Shown: in pieces, positions 42,918 to 56,351 of the stretch
Layout: each line of letters starts with the position of its first letter
Numbering within the stretch: position 1 is the stretch's first letter
Source of the DNA: Ostrinia nubilalis
Lineage: Eukaryota; Arthropoda; Insecta; Lepidoptera; Crambidae
Reading direction: 5' to 3'
Length of the DNA stretch: 64,000 nt
Assembly (NCBI RefSeq): GCF_963855985.1
Contig: NC_087095.1
Coordinates: 6,520,001-6,584,000 of the forward strand
The notes under the pieces: generated by a model
The model's database searches: none
What the model was told of the DNA's origin: nothing
The model's input: only the letters and a program-made list of their open reading frames with translations
Position numbers and translations under genes: made by a program

Positions 42918-45900
42918 TTTTTCTACTAGGTAACTTAAAAGTTAATGTAATTTGATGGATATCCTATTATTTCGGTAAAATGTAGAGTCGTATAGTACTA
43001 CTATATACTATATCACATAACATTTTGGTCTTCTTGGTAATGTTAAAGAAGTAAACGATTTTCTCTCTATGCCCTAAGGTAATATGCCGCGGACTTTTGT
43101 CTGTATAAAGTTGATGACGCGTAAAGTTGTTTTTTTTTTTGGGAAGAGGGTATAATTATCTCGGATAGGCTATCGGATTCGAGACCTTATAGAATTAAAT
43201 AACAATTCCATTTCTATTTTCCAAGTTATCAAGGTACTTATTGTGGTAACACCTTGAGGTCAAACTGTATTTTTAGTACTTAGTGCGAGCGTTACATCTG
43301 TAACGCTGCCGCCTGCTAAGAACAACCATCTGGTTGTTCTTAGCAGGCTGTGGCTACACCTTTGACCGTTAGCGATCACACACGATGAACGACGGATTAC
43401 CGTCCGAATTGCCACTAATACCGTTTAACTGTTATTTTATGACTTGCACACGTAAATGTTTACACGGCTCCGCTTGAGTGGTCTAGGGCCCGTATTACCA
43501 CACGCTACCCACTTTTACACCTTGAATTTTCTCGGAAATATTTTCAGAAGGAACGGGATTGATGGGTAAATACGGGTCTACGTATTGAGCAGGTTTAAGC
43601 TAAGTGGAATCGTAAACAGACGTGGGATTGTTATGATGAATAGAATTAGCAGTAGCATTGTTTACGTTCACGACAAACAGAATTGAGTATTGAAAAATAT
43701 ATGTTTACCGGGTTTTGAGTGTCTGTATAAAAATAATTTAGTAAAACAAACATTATTATGCGGAGTAGTTTATACAATAGGCCCCATTTATAGAATTGTA
43801 TCGTGCAAAATTATTATTGAAATGCCAAACCTGAAGTAAATAAAAACTTAAGGATTATAATGGCTACTCACGTAATGTTGGTGGAATAAGTAAATTAAGG
43901 AAACACAGATTGTCATTTAATGAAAAAATAAGAAGAAGTAACTATCGTGACAATATTCAGTTTCTAGAAATATTAAATCGGTAACTACTTTGATACTTAG
44001 GTTGCGCATGTATAATACAAGTAATTTACATAAAAGCGAGAGGATAATACAAATATTCAAGAATTGTTCTTAGTAGATCGATGCCGAGGATACACTTAGG
44101 GAATATAAACAAACTCCGCATCTAAAAAAATTCGTGCACGCATTTAGAATGAGTTATCACAGCACGGGACTATTCCCACCTCTCGTTCCCACCGCTGCAA
44201 CTCTTGTGTAGCCAGGATCTACAGCTTGACCGCCAAATAAAACCCAACCAGTGAAGGTCAAGTTTGTCCCGGGGGAAAGTTAAATCATTGGACCCGCAAC
44301 GAAATTAATTAGAAGAACATAGGAGAAGTTCGAAGTTCGAGCTACCACAGCAGCTACGATCGACCTAACCTTTAATGGTCGCAAGAAATTCTACTCAGCT
44401 CTTCAAATAGCCACGAGCTCTGGTCTACACACCCAGCAACGTCAAATCAGTGGCAACTGATCAGCGATGACGGACTGCCAACCATAATTAAGAGCAGTAC
44501 CCGCTGATTGAATTTCTCAAATGCAAAATTGCGTCACATCAGCCACGATACGTACTTAGAGCAAATGTAGCGAATGGTTTGGCTAAATCTACTGGCGATT
44601 TATTCACCGCATAATGAGTACAAGACATTTAAGAAATATCCAAGCAGTAGTATAGTGTGCATAGTTACAAAAGCGTTTGTCGTGACTGTTGTGCAATCCC
44701 AAGAACTGTGAAAAGTATCTTGTTGATTAGCTGTCTATAATCAGCTGTATTCATTCATCGCGTTAACAGTTAATTATGTCCGCATGTTACATTACACAAG
44801 TACATGATGGGTCCATAATGACTCAATGAGACTTTTCAACTATCATTGTGATGAAAGAAACATCAAAACTTTTTGCAATTTGCAAAACTTATTTATACTT
44901 ACACAGCTCTGAAAACAAAAAGGTGTTGTGTAACGTTAGATCATGTTATTTCATACGTAAATATTCGAAATGCTGTCTTGTCATTTTGGATACTTAACTT
45001 TGGGAGAGATATTTGATGTCTCCGAATAATTAACATTAGTAATATTTGAAAATAATTTGTTAAAGTTTCATGTTCGGAAATAACATATACTTACCTATTC
45101 ACGTGATTTACTCGTACGTAATAATATGAAGTTACGAATTTTCTCGCAAGACTATTATTTTCCATTTACTGTTTTCGTTATTTCCTGAACTGATTAAGAA
45201 ACCTCAGATGCTGAGATGCCCTTAAATGTCGGAATGGATATGCAAAGAACTCTACATTTGCATTTCATAATGTATTTATTCCACCCGCGGTGCACCATGA
45301 AGCTAGCATTTGAAACAGTATAAATCGGACGATCCCTAATCTAACTCTATCTCTGACACATAATATTGAAGTTGCTATTTTTAATTAACCTCTGGCATCT
45401 CAACCGTGAGTTATTACTGCGCTCGACGGCTAGCAGATCTGACTTATTAGATTATCTCTATCTCCGGCTTCATCTTAGTGCTGCTACGTCGTCCTCAACT
45501 TATGAGTTTGCAATATTTTACGCGTTGCATAAGTGCCAAGCTCACCGTAGGCACGCATAAGATTATCTGCTCCAGATTATCGTCACCATACATCAGGGCA
45601 TATCCGAGCATCAGAATCGGCGGCCATCGACAGCCAGTATGAAGTCACGCGAGGTGTCATCAATTCTGACGATTCGGGTCGACTTGCTTAAGCCCTACAA
45701 TCGGGACAATAAACGGATTAAGAAACCATAAATTACGCGTTTTATGTAACTGTTGTTATACAAATGAAAGTAAGAGTGGAGACGTAATTTGTCCCTAATT
45801 TCCATACGGGTTACTCGGTGGCATTTACCCGAGACTTTTAGCGGTTGTTTTCGCTAATTACCATCTCGTTTGCAATTTAAAGTCTTGTAGGTACGGTTGC

Positions 45901-46447
45901 GATTCCTTGTGGCGAAAGTGAGTTTGTATGGGGGTTGTATGTCGCGGTAATTGGCAGGTGTGTGGTGTTAGCATGCGTGGAGCCATGGCGGCGCGCGCCC
46001 CGGCGGCGCGTTACGCAAAGCCGCAGCTGCCGCGTGACGTTTCCTGGATGTTTAGAGTAATTGAGTTACGACTCTAAATGCTCTATGAAGGTACTAAAAT
46101 AGCGCTATTATGCCTTGATTATAATTTTATACAAATTTCAATGTACGCTCTCCATGCACTTCCTCTAACGCGTCCAATAAATCAATTCCTCTTCCTCTTC
46201 TATGTAGTGGCAGTGTTTCGATGTCGGTCCAATATTAAAAGTTATATCAGCGTTATTAACTTTCAAGGAAATACATGGTTTAGAACGTTACTGCCACAGG
46301 AAGCTCTGAAAAGTTCTGTCGTTGCTAGCAAACAACATTATTAATAGGAACTTGGCATTTTGTATTAGCCCGGCCGGATAATTACAGCACAGACAAATCT
46401 TCAATCCTTAGCCAGCCAAAACGGAACTTTTTTAACCTGGTAACCTA
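42918..46447. other. Repeat-poor stretch with CDS-like but anonymous blocks
   Basis: I recognise no gene. The blocks at about 44150-44520 and 45400-45720 are less AT-rich than their surroundings and look coding-like in composition, but show no long frame. The first contains TCATTGGACCCGCAACG, which is loosely like a retroelement leader; the second ends near CAATAAACGG. They may be remnants of one LTR element, which I cannot confirm. A GC-rich island lies at 45971-46047 (CGGCGCGCGCCCCGGCGGCG). The open frame 46078-46344 (+, 88 codons) follows that island and has no known motif. Confidence 0.35.
43288..43348. repeat. Two adjacent perfect hairpins
   Basis: 43288-43307 is AGCGTTACA-TC-TGTAACGCT (9-bp arms). 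43311-43348 is GCCTGCTAAGAACAACCA with its exact reverse complement (18-bp arms). Both have a 2-nt loop, and only 3 nt separate them. Confidence 0.9.
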
Positions 46448-46610
46448 CCATGAGTTTACGTTAGATGTGCTCGCTAGCGAGTACGTCAAAAATCTCTATG
46501 ACGATTTTGTTTCTTGAAAGTAGCCGCTAGGGGCGCTGCACAATATGTCATACAATTAATGTCATTTTTTTACGCAGTCGCTAGCGAGCACACCTAACGT
46601 AAACTCATGG
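46448..46610. mobile_element. MITE with long inverted ends, TA target
   Basis: The left end CCATGAGTTTACGTTAGATG and the following GTGCTCGCTAGCGA pair with the right end over about 45 bp with few mismatches (TCGCTAGCGAGCACACCTAA, then CGTAAACTCATGG). TA flanks both sides (46446-46447 and 46611-46612). The element is 163 bp with no coding capacity. The TA target and end structure suggest a Tc1/mariner-mobilised element. Confidence 0.85.
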
Positions 46611-49600
46611 TAAGCCCACTGAACTTTTATTAAAATGACAGTTAAGTACAGATTAAAAAAATCACTAATTAGTGCTATGAATTTATAGCAAAAAATAACT
46701 CAATTACCCCTCTCTTATTACAATAGGCCGAAGACAACGACAAAAATCATGCTTAAAACCGTTTTAAAGAACCCGGCAAAATTCCCCAGTATGTAGGTGA
46801 CCTAATCTAATCCATATAGGTACGCTACCCGAACATGTCTCATAATGATTTGCTGGTATAATGTATACGGCATCCGTCATGCCGGCTTAAGGTCAGGCCG
46901 TCTGGCATACGCGGCGCTTTGTCAGTGCCAGCCGGACCGTTGAGCCGTCACTCTGGTCCGGACTGTAATGAGGCAAATTCCTCACTGTTTGCGACTGAAA
47001 TAGGTCATCTTCATAATTATTTATTTATTGCACTGTGTGGTAGTTTTGTAGACTAACAATCTTTTGTATCTATGAATAGTATAAAGAGGATTAATACTTT
47101 TCAAGCGTTTGTTTCCCGACTGCAATTGAGGGAAGCTCCAATACTTCCAACTTCAAAATTATTGTACAAACTCTATACATGGATTGCAATAGTGTGAACG
47201 AGAAGTGGGACTACCGTAATATATTTTTAAGGAAATAACTGCTCGAACCAAATACAATAGAACCTTAATAGAACTAGGTAAAAAATCTCAAGCTTGTTAT
47301 TTTTATTTAACTTATCAAAAGCTTTAGCCAATAAAAGCAAAACGCAATAAAAGCTCAAACGAAATGAATCGCAACAGACAGACGTTTTTGTGAAGAGCAT
47401 GATAATAGCTAAGCGTCTAAAACTACGTTTTATGTATGCGAAGATTCGCGCCATCATCCATTCGCGACGGCCGTCCGCGCCGGCGCATTCAGCGGTGAAT
47501 AGCTTGTTAAACCCCGCAACTTTATTCCGAGGACTAAAAATATCTATCATTGTGTTAATACCAGCATTGACAGCTCGATCACGCTCCGCTCCAAGCGCGG
47601 GATAAACTGCAAGTGCTCAGAATAAGAGCATCAGGCAGATACGATCAGCGTCACATTCAAATACGTTGCGATACACTTTTTGTTGCATTACCTCCATTGT
47701 TATACAAACTTGACGGCATTTAACTCACAATAACACTTAACAGCAATAGAATATCAAATTTCAATTCCGCTTTGAAAGATTTCTCGAATCATAAGAACCC
47801 TGTCTGCGAAACGCCGCTTTACGGTTTCCAAGAAAGTGAAATTAAATTGCCCGTCTATTTGATAAGCGATATTTAAAAATAGCTTTTCCAGCGTAACCGG
47901 CAATAACCGTGAGTTATGTGTCCATCTTTAAGTTTTCATTTCTCAATATCTCCGAAGAAAGCCTATCATAGAACGGTAATTACTTTGTGATTTAAGTTCT
48001 GTGGTCGCTCCGCAGACAGAGGGAGGTATTAGCTATTTGTTAATAACTGGGTTCGGTGTATAATCAAAGTATTGTAATGGCGAGCTGCCCGCTGCGGAGG
48101 CCGGCGCGGGCGCAGCTCCTCGGATGGGAGGGTCTGATGAGCGGATAAACCAACACGGCATTTGTCTTTAGACATATCAATTTGTTTTACATCGTGATTA
48201 ATAGCAGGAATGTCGACGCTGATTTATACGCATAACCCCCAGCCATTTTAAACGCTACAACATTATACTCCTTGCAGTGGACTAGGAGTGATTACAGTTT
48301 ATGCAAACACGCACAAGTTTCTTGGAAGATCTCTTGTCTCGCTACAGGAAACCCAAAAGTGTTGTGCATTATCATCCATATTCAAGTGCTGGTGTAATTG
48401 CTGTAACGATCCAAGTGATATATTTTCGGCTGTATAAATTATAATTAATTCGGTTTCATCAGCACGCAAGCGATCCTCATGCACAAAGGTGTGGCGTTCC
48501 AAATTCTTTTTTCTGTTGAAAATGCTTGTGATATAACATTTTGCTGCCCAGGTGGTTGACACGCTATGGTGTAAAGGTCAAGTCGAGTGCCCAGACGAAC
48601 TGGCCACTTTCGCAGGACTGTAAATTTAATTAAAATCGCGTGACGTCAACAATTGTGCGGCAATTAAAGGCACGCGCGAAACGCAGCGTCATTTTGCGTC
48701 CAGAAAGACCTTTGTTCGGTGTCTCAATAATAAATAAATCACAAAATAATTAATTCCTTATGTTTTTATATCGACACGTAAATTGCTCGTGTTGTAGTGG
48801 AAAATACTAGGCAACTCACAAAGAATTGTTCTTAATGTTATTCTTTGTTAAAAATAATAAATTAGCGACTCAAAAATATACAGATGTTTTTGTTATCGTG
48901 ATAGGTAATGTGAGAGAAAAAATTAATGCCTAATTTGTCAATCATACAAAATGTAGCGCTCATCGTGTGATCCCAGGCTTAGTATTAGAAACCAGTTAGA
49001 ACTAGATTTAAAGCACGAGTTAACTAGGAACGGAATGTAAATAGACGGATGAGCGTCGTACGTACGCGATCATCGGACATTAATAGCCTGCGAATTATCT
49101 CTGATGGCCTTTTCTGACGGTCTACCGATTCTGCAAAACGGTTCCGTTATACATTCATGTTAATGGTGTCTCTGGACTTGAGCCATGAGCAGGAAATCGT
49201 TGGTTCAAACGCATGAATGAGAAAATATCACTGTTTTCATTGAACTTGAATCACTGTTTGGGGCTTGAAATGTTCCCGGTAGTTAGGCTTTAACTATAAT
49301 ACTGCCACAAATAATGAAGAAAGTTTTTTTAAAAATGGTTTTGAGAAATGAAGAAAAGTGTAGCAGAGAAATCCTCAACCTAAAGGGTAATTATATCATT
49401 GAACTAGAAGATGTGCTGAAAAATAATAATAACCTAAGTAACTATACTGCTTTATTTTTATCCTGAAACAGCTCAGGACTTTCCCAACGATGGATCAAGT
49501 CTCTGTAAATCTGTAATCAAGTAGGCGGCATAGAATCCAAAGCTTGATAGATAAAATATCATTTTGCTGAAGACCATTACTTTGTTGAGTAGCAAATGTT

Positions 49601-51472
49601 TCTTTATTGCTATTTCTAAAGCACTTGTAACTCAAACTTTCCTCTGTTTTCTCTGGAAACTACTTGGAGTGTTCGGTGTACTCGTATTTATTTAAATACA
49701 ACTCGAGCGCGTGCTTATGTTTGTTTTGTATCGCTTTTCTGTTTTAACAGCAATCAAGATTAGGACCGTCATTGTTGATATACGCATTTTTTGCTACGAA
49801 TGAGTTTTAAAATGATTTCATTATCACTTTTAAGTGCCTCTATTTGAAACATTGACACTGATAAATAGCGAAATGTTCTTGTTGCAATTTTAGTCTAATA
49901 GTGAAGCAAGGAAATAATAATATAGAACAGAATGGGGGGTTTTTATTCCAACAGATACATACTTAGATACAGTTCGCATAAAGACGCTTCGTTTTATCCC
50001 AGTTATAGAATATGTGAAATAATGAAAAGTTAATATTTATTTCTACCAGAATATAATTGTTTGAAGTAGGTATATGAGTATGAATGAATAATCAAATATG
50101 AGATTTGTTCTGATAACTTAGTAGATACAGGGTGCAGTTGTATGGGACCAACTTATTTTAAGAATAAGAAGGAAGACCAGTTTTACAAAAATAAAATCCT
50201 ACCGTTTTTATTACATTTAAGTTATTTATTTTTCTCTTCTTAATATCTCACCTGTATTCTGAATTAAAATATTTGTGAGTGAACGAGTCTAACATTTACT
50301 CCAACTTACTTTTTGAACACAAAGCATACTTTAAACTTTGTTAGCCATCTATTTCGATGGCAGGCACCGGCTCTGCCCCACCGCGGGTCAGCCCCGATTT
50401 ATGGCCCACGAGCGCTTTGTAGTCGCCGACACCACTCTTCGCGCTAACGGATCGCCCTGAAACATGACCACTTTTGGACACACAACCCCACTTGCTCTTA
50501 TCTGGCTCGTATCTGGGGAACCTGCCGAATTGAGTGTCAAATCGGCTTCTTTGTTACTGATGTGGAATTATGTATGTTAGTAACATTCGAGTACTTGCAG
50601 TTGCATGTGAAGCCTCCGCCACACTAGGCACTTGTGTGACTGCATCGCTTTTAAGCGCGGCGTTACGTTTTCATACAATTCGACAACCGTCACCTCACGC
50701 CAGGCTATTCTAGCTACTACGAGTAGAACTACACACATTCCTACGGTTAAATACATTGTATATTTGCAAAAAGAACAATATCTGTAATTCTATATATCGC
50801 ACCGGCTTTTAATTGAGCCTTTTTCCACATTGAAAACAATCTAAGTAGGCTACTCTAATGTTTTTACAACCTTAAAATCGTTATCAGAAACACCAAGCAG
50901 TGAATTCACAAAGTTTTAAGGATCACTATCTGTTTCACTCGACATGGTTTTGCGAAACAGACCTAGTTGTGAAAGCCTAAATCGAATCGTAGCATTTGGC
51001 TTTCCTTACAACAGTACACTCAGATATTATAATGCACTTAACACCGATTTACTTGGATTTAGGCGCTTGTTTTCGATTGCTCGTTCACGTTTCCCTCCGA
51101 AAGTTCCTGGACTACTTGCGGGTACAAGACGGCGATCGTTCAAGTAAAACCGTTCTCGTGTTCTCGATTGAAAGCATTCGTGAGTCAAACTTGAGTTACA
51201 CAGGTTGAGAAGCGGCTACCCCACCCGGTGTAGCGGCGTTTCGACAGGGCCAATGTTCAATTTGATAAAGGTTTATTGAAGGCTTTTTAAACAACGTTAT
51301 TTTTTTGTACTTGGCATATTAAAAATAACTGTTGGAGATACCTACTCGAGCGTTTTTTCAATAAAAAATAGTGATACGAGTATTTTTAGAAGTTAGGCGA
51401 AGATAGAACTAAACTGTGAACTAGGGAAGCATGAGAGCTAACAGGTTTTTGAATTATTGATGAACACTAAAG
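46611..51472. other. Repeat-poor stretch with GC-rich islands
   Basis: I recognise no gene. GC-rich patches occur at 47440-47620, 48080-48130 (GCGGAGGCCGGCGCGGGCGC) and 50350-50450. The 47227-47605 block is open on both strands (107 codons minus, 71 codons plus), neither with a known motif. In an AT-rich moth genome such islands sometimes mark promoters, first exons or conserved regulatory DNA; nothing here proves it. A TACAGGGTG motif at 50128 resembles the ends of the MITE at 56349 but has no partner. Confidence 0.35.
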
Positions 51473-51590
51473 CTGGATTGCAACACCTTAACTACCTTAA
51501 CATTAACAAACGTCAAAAGTATGTCAAACTCCATACAAAAAACACCAGCTGTTATAGGTACGGTTAAAGTAAGGTGACTACAAGGAGACT
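51473..51590. mobile_element. MITE related to the one at 59641
   Basis: The left part (GGATTGCAACACCTTAACTA) and right part (TAAAGTAAGGTGACTACAAG) are imperfectly complementary. The core, ACAAACGTCAAAA followed by ATGTCAAACTCCATACAAAA, is nearly identical to the core of the MITE at 59641-59761. Confidence 0.7.
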
Positions 51591-52066
51591 ACCTTTAGTA
51601 CCTAAGTAGACAATCGGTAGGTAATAGTAATAGGGTTTCATAATGAAAGTGAGTCGTGGATTTATCGTATTACGTACTTAAGTGTATCGTTAATCGTCTC
51701 TTTAGTTAGCTAACGTTTAATCTGATTCATTCGGTTGCGGGGCTTCTTTAATTATCAGATTCGTTTATCAAAAACAGGAACTGTAGTTACGTAAGTAATA
51801 CGAATACTAAGGGGGTGGTTGGAATTTGACTCTCTCAATTTAGAGTTTTTAAAGGTTCCCAGTTCCATTCTCAGGTGAGATATTAATATTAGGTTCAAAT
51901 AATTTTTACTGTAAAAAGAATAACGGTGGCGCTGTTTAATTTTTCATACAAAATTTTTCGATGACACTTTGAATACGCAACGAAACGAACTCGAAAGTTT
52001 TTCGTACTAGAGGTACAGATAATTTCTCGGTTGCGTTTCCCGCGTGCCGATAGCCGGTGCGATACC
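51591..52066. other. No gene recognised
   Basis: An 85-codon frame on the minus strand (51895-52152) starts inside the tandem repeat that follows and shows no known motif. Confidence 0.35.
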
Positions 52067-52545
52067 CGGCCGGGTTCGGATTGCTGAAATATGTTAACAG
52101 CGATAGCAGTGCTCAGTGCTATGATGAAAGTTCTGTTTAACAGCATAGGCACACGACTAGGCTCCAGCGCGTTTTGCCCTACACAATCAACAAAAACATG
52201 TCAATATTCAACGTTTTTTGTAGGCAATTTTCTTGAATGTTTACAAGTTTTGTTGATTGTGTAGGGCTAAACACGCGCTTTGGAGCCGGCTTCAGTGTTT
52301 ATGGCATTGAACTACAGAAAATGTTTTACTTTAATTCCAAAATAGATACTTTTTAGATAATATTTTATTCGGCCGGGTTCGGATTGCTGAAATATGTTAA
52401 CAGCGATCGCAATGCTCAATGCTATGATGAAAGTTCTGTTTAACAGCATATAGGCACTCGACTAGGTTAGTGTTTATTTCACTGAACTAAAACAACTTAT
52501 TATATTTTAACTCCAAAATACTTTTAAGATTTATTCTGTTGACTC
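52067..52545 (+). repeat. Local tandem duplication, one copy carrying a MITE
   Basis: CGGCCGGGTTCGGATTGCTG starts a copy at 52067 and again at 52370. The two copies remain similar through GTTCTGTTTAACAGCATA, CGACTAGG and the downstream AACTCCAAAATA-like block. The second copy is about 175 bp; the first is 303 bp because it contains the 128-bp MITE at 52160-52287. The second copy therefore shows the empty site. Confidence 0.85.
52160..52287. mobile_element. MITE, 128 bp, GGCTCCA ends
   Basis: The left end starts GGCTCCAGCGCG and continues to CCCTACACAATCAACAAAA. The right end reads TTTTGTTGATTGTGTAGGGC, then GCGCTTTGGAGCC. The arms pair over about 38 bp with a few mismatches. Comparison with the empty site in the neighbouring repeat copy confirms that this block is an insertion. 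Confidence 0.85.
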
Positions 52546-55500
52546 TACCTTAATTCTTTGAAGTAGCAAAATTACATGACGCATAATACACTTTGGACTT
52601 GAACTAAACTTAATACTTAGAGGATTGTAAAGTTTTGAGAACCTTTAGAGATAAAGTGGAACCACACTCAGGTTATTGTGACTCGGCATCTGAATTGAGA
52701 CTTCCAGCTTAAGCGTGCTCATATTCTAATCTTGTGTGATCTTTTGTCAAAAATCTCAATTCTTAAACCAAGGCTACGACTACGTTTTTATTCACGAGAT
52801 TCAAACCGATAATAACCGACTCTAGCGGCACTAGGCTGATTAAATGTGAAGGCAGATTAATTATGAATGAAAATTCTAGTCAGGCAGTAACTAAGAGTAG
52901 CCGATGTTAGTAGACTAGCTGGTTTTCTCGACAAACCTATTAGCAAGAAGCTCTTTAAATAAATAATATTTTTTTCACATCTTCGGCTTAAACCACTTAT
53001 AAGGCTAGTTTATTCAATTTTTTATTTTCATCACCTCAGCCGTCGCAGTTTTTCATTAGCACGTAATATAATTACTAATTATTAGAACAGGTTCACTCCG
53101 CCATTATAAAATTCATTCTTTTTTCTATAGCCCGCATATAATTTATATTCTCTTGGGATAATTCTTTTTCGATCAAAACATATTTTTTTTATTATTCTAA
53201 TTCAAGATCATCGAAGTTAATGAGAAGATGAAAGTTTTATCACAGTTTTATTAAAAATCTTTGGAATGAAATATAATTATCTATTTATAAGCTAACTACT
53301 CTCGCTATCTTCCAAGTGGTTCAAAATTAGACCTGCTCTTAAATTAGGTATTGCATGCAGATGTTAGACGCTTATAATGGAATTTTAAACGTCCAGACTT
53401 GAGATTCAAGTTTTCTTTCATACTTTTTTGTGCGTGTAACACAAGTACTATCAAACTAGAGGCAATAATTTCCATACAAAGGCCATAATTAAAATGCTTG
53501 CATTTACAGAGAAATACAAGATGCTACGTAGTCCTTATTTATTCTTAAAGAACATGATACAGTTAATAAATATTTCACTAACTCGAATCGCATTCTAAGA
53601 ACTGTTCCGAGCGAGGAGATAGCAGTAAGGGCTAAGTGACCATAAACTAGTTTTTTTATATAGGACACAATAAATATGACTTAATTGTTTTTTTTTTATT
53701 AAAGACAAATACAATAAGCTATAAACTGTCACTATTCGTGTACCTATAGTATGAATTATTTCAAACAAATATAATCCATTTCTTACTCAAACCAACTTAC
53801 GAAGGCTCGCCAGCCGCTCGTAATATAAAACGAATAAAAAAAGTGTATAAGCAAAACGAACCTAAATAACGAGTATGGAATAAACGTTAGCATTATCATA
53901 ATAAGGTAAGTAGCAGCCACAAGCATTCAAATTATAATTAAAATGTGAGAACAAAGCGATGACATGGCTACTTACGGCGGCATAATGTAAGCAATAGTGA
54001 TGTGCCAAGTACGCAGGAAAACCTCGAATTTCTAACTTAGCTCAGGGGACGTATTTTAAAGCATTCCAATTAAATATCGCTTACAAACTTGCACGATTCG
54101 TGTACTTATTTCTATGAAATGCATTATTGTAAGGTGGTACCTAAATGATACTTCATAAACAGGGATTTACGAAAGTTAAGTAATGTTACATTGGTTCTTT
54201 AAAAACTTTAAATATTTATTTGTCCTTATATCGTTTCGAAGATTTCTTTTGTCAGTTCTATTTGAATAGACTTTGCTGATCTAGCAGCTATAAGTAGTTC
54301 AAAATATAGATTTAAAAACACTTATGTCATTTCATATTAAGTAGTGTTTATTTATTTTGTACGAGTATCAGTCTACGATTACAAGGCAGTTTATCAAGTT
54401 TTTTTAAATTTTGTAAACTTAATCAAACGATGCTTGCCACATCCCTAGTAACCATATCTGAACCAGTTAGTTGGCGACACTCGGCCAAGAGTGTAATTTT
54501 ATTAATTTTGTCACACTTTTTGTTTTGTCTACCGCTGTGGAATGCTATGCAGTTAATAAGTATTTTTTATTTTCTTTTTATCTGGCTAGGTACTTTCGAA
54601 TGTATAAGCTGATATTTTTTTCGTGCTATATTACACTATCGTGCGATAAGACACTTGATATTACCATAAACGTTTAGTCAACTTAAAGAACTGATAATCT
54701 AAAATCCTTTTTAATTATGAGGGGAATTGCTAAACGCTTTTAATTCCATATTATTATGCAATATAAGAAGGAATGGTATTAATGTAGGGAGATATGATAT
54801 TTTGATAATTAATTGCCTTTTATTTATTGACATCTAATACAGGCCAAAGGATTGGATCCTTAATATTTAAAGAATAGATTTTTATACCCAAATAAATATT
54901 CAGTAAGACCTATCAATTCAGCTTTTATGGTGACCCTACAGCCCAAGTTGTGGCGTCGGCTACTTGCGATATATCGATTTGTTTATCTATTTGTTTCTGT
55001 GTGCCCACGGGCACAGTATTGGGTAACGAGAAGTAATCGTGTGACTAATTGAATCCACCCAACGCAATTCGTCATTATCTGTAATGCTTCGAGCAGATAG
55101 CACCATATGGAGATTGGAGATGCCACTGATAGTTATCCTTACGTAAAAAATGTGCCCATAACCATAATATTGGACTGGCAGATAATATCAAGTAATTGTT
55201 ACAGGTTGGTTGTCTGTTAATTATGGTAAAGTAAATATTGGCTTCAAATTACTGTGTCATTTGGGTATTGCAGTTAAAAGATGACTGTAAACTAGGTAAA
55301 AGTTGAAATGAGCTTTTTATTTGCACGCTATATTTTATTACAAAAGAAAGTAATGGCCAATGGCAATTCATGTCCTTTTTTAAGGAGTTCTCTCCTTAAT
55401 TAGTTACCCAATACGTACCAAAGCGTTTGCTTATGACATCTCCATTGTAACAGCTTTTTTACGAAGTTAATTTTGTTTTGGCAGCGCAAAGCTCTTTGAT

Positions 55501-56100
55501 GTATGTACATATTTTAAGCTCGCGACCAAAAGCTCGGATGGAACCAAAAAGAAACATTTGCGCATCGAACGAAAGTTTGCATTCCAGATTCGATATTGGG
55601 GTTATTTTTAGATTGACTGAAATGTAGGTTGGTACATCACTATACCTATAATTTAAATAAAATTATAATAATGTTTATGTTGTGAGTTTAAAATCTGGAA
55701 TTACAAGCCTTTATTATACGCAGAAATTGTTCACATTTTAAAAGACTCAAGATAAAGCGAGAGAATGATGCTGTAAACAGTTATTTCTTTTACGAGTATT
55801 CACAATAGCGAATTAAGGCGCAAAGTGCTCTTTTAGAACTAACATAATAGACTAACCTAACTCTACACTCACACTTCACACACATTATCCTATAGAGATG
55901 ACTAATTAGACATTGTTTGCAAGCAAACACAAACGTGTCTGGTCCACAGAATATTGTTATTGACGTCGTATTGTTTCAAAGAATAATTAATATTATATTT
56001 TATGTGTGCACTAGAATTAGGGCGTGCCCACACATTCGTTGAAGCGATGCGATACGAACAGGCTATATTATGTACAGCTACTTTATAAAAGTTTGTGAGG
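52546..56100. other. No gene or repeat recognised
   Basis: This is AT-rich sequence. Overlapping open frames at 54430-54677 (+) encode hydrophobic stretches of 60-68 codons without known motifs, which is common by chance in T-rich DNA. Confidence 0.35.
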
Positions 56101-56351
56101 ATATACAGCAGTGGTTCCCAAACTTATTTAGTCTACTGCCCACTTTGAGAATAAATTATTTTTAGCGCCCCCCATTTTTGTAGTCAAGAGTCGAGCTCAG
56201 TCGATGTCTAAGAGTCCTCCTAGTAGATGACGCCTCCCAAGCCTCTACACAACGTCCCGATTTTTTTTCTGGGTCTCTTACCGCCCCCCTTAATGCCTGC
56301 AGCGCCCACAAGGGGGCGTTATCGCCCACTTTGGGAAAGACTGATATACAG
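56101..56351. mobile_element. hAT-type MITE with perfect 8-bp target duplication
   Basis: The 235-bp element (56109-56343) begins CAGTGGTTCCCAAACTT and ends CACTTTGGGAAAGACTG, imperfect inverted ends of the hAT type. It is bracketed by a perfect 8-bp duplication ATATACAG (56101-56108 and 56344-56351), the length characteristic of hAT. It contains GCGCCCCCC-like blocks and no transposase. Its insertion lies three bases inside the end of the neighbouring fold-back element (56349-56638), so it arrived later. Confidence 0.92.
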
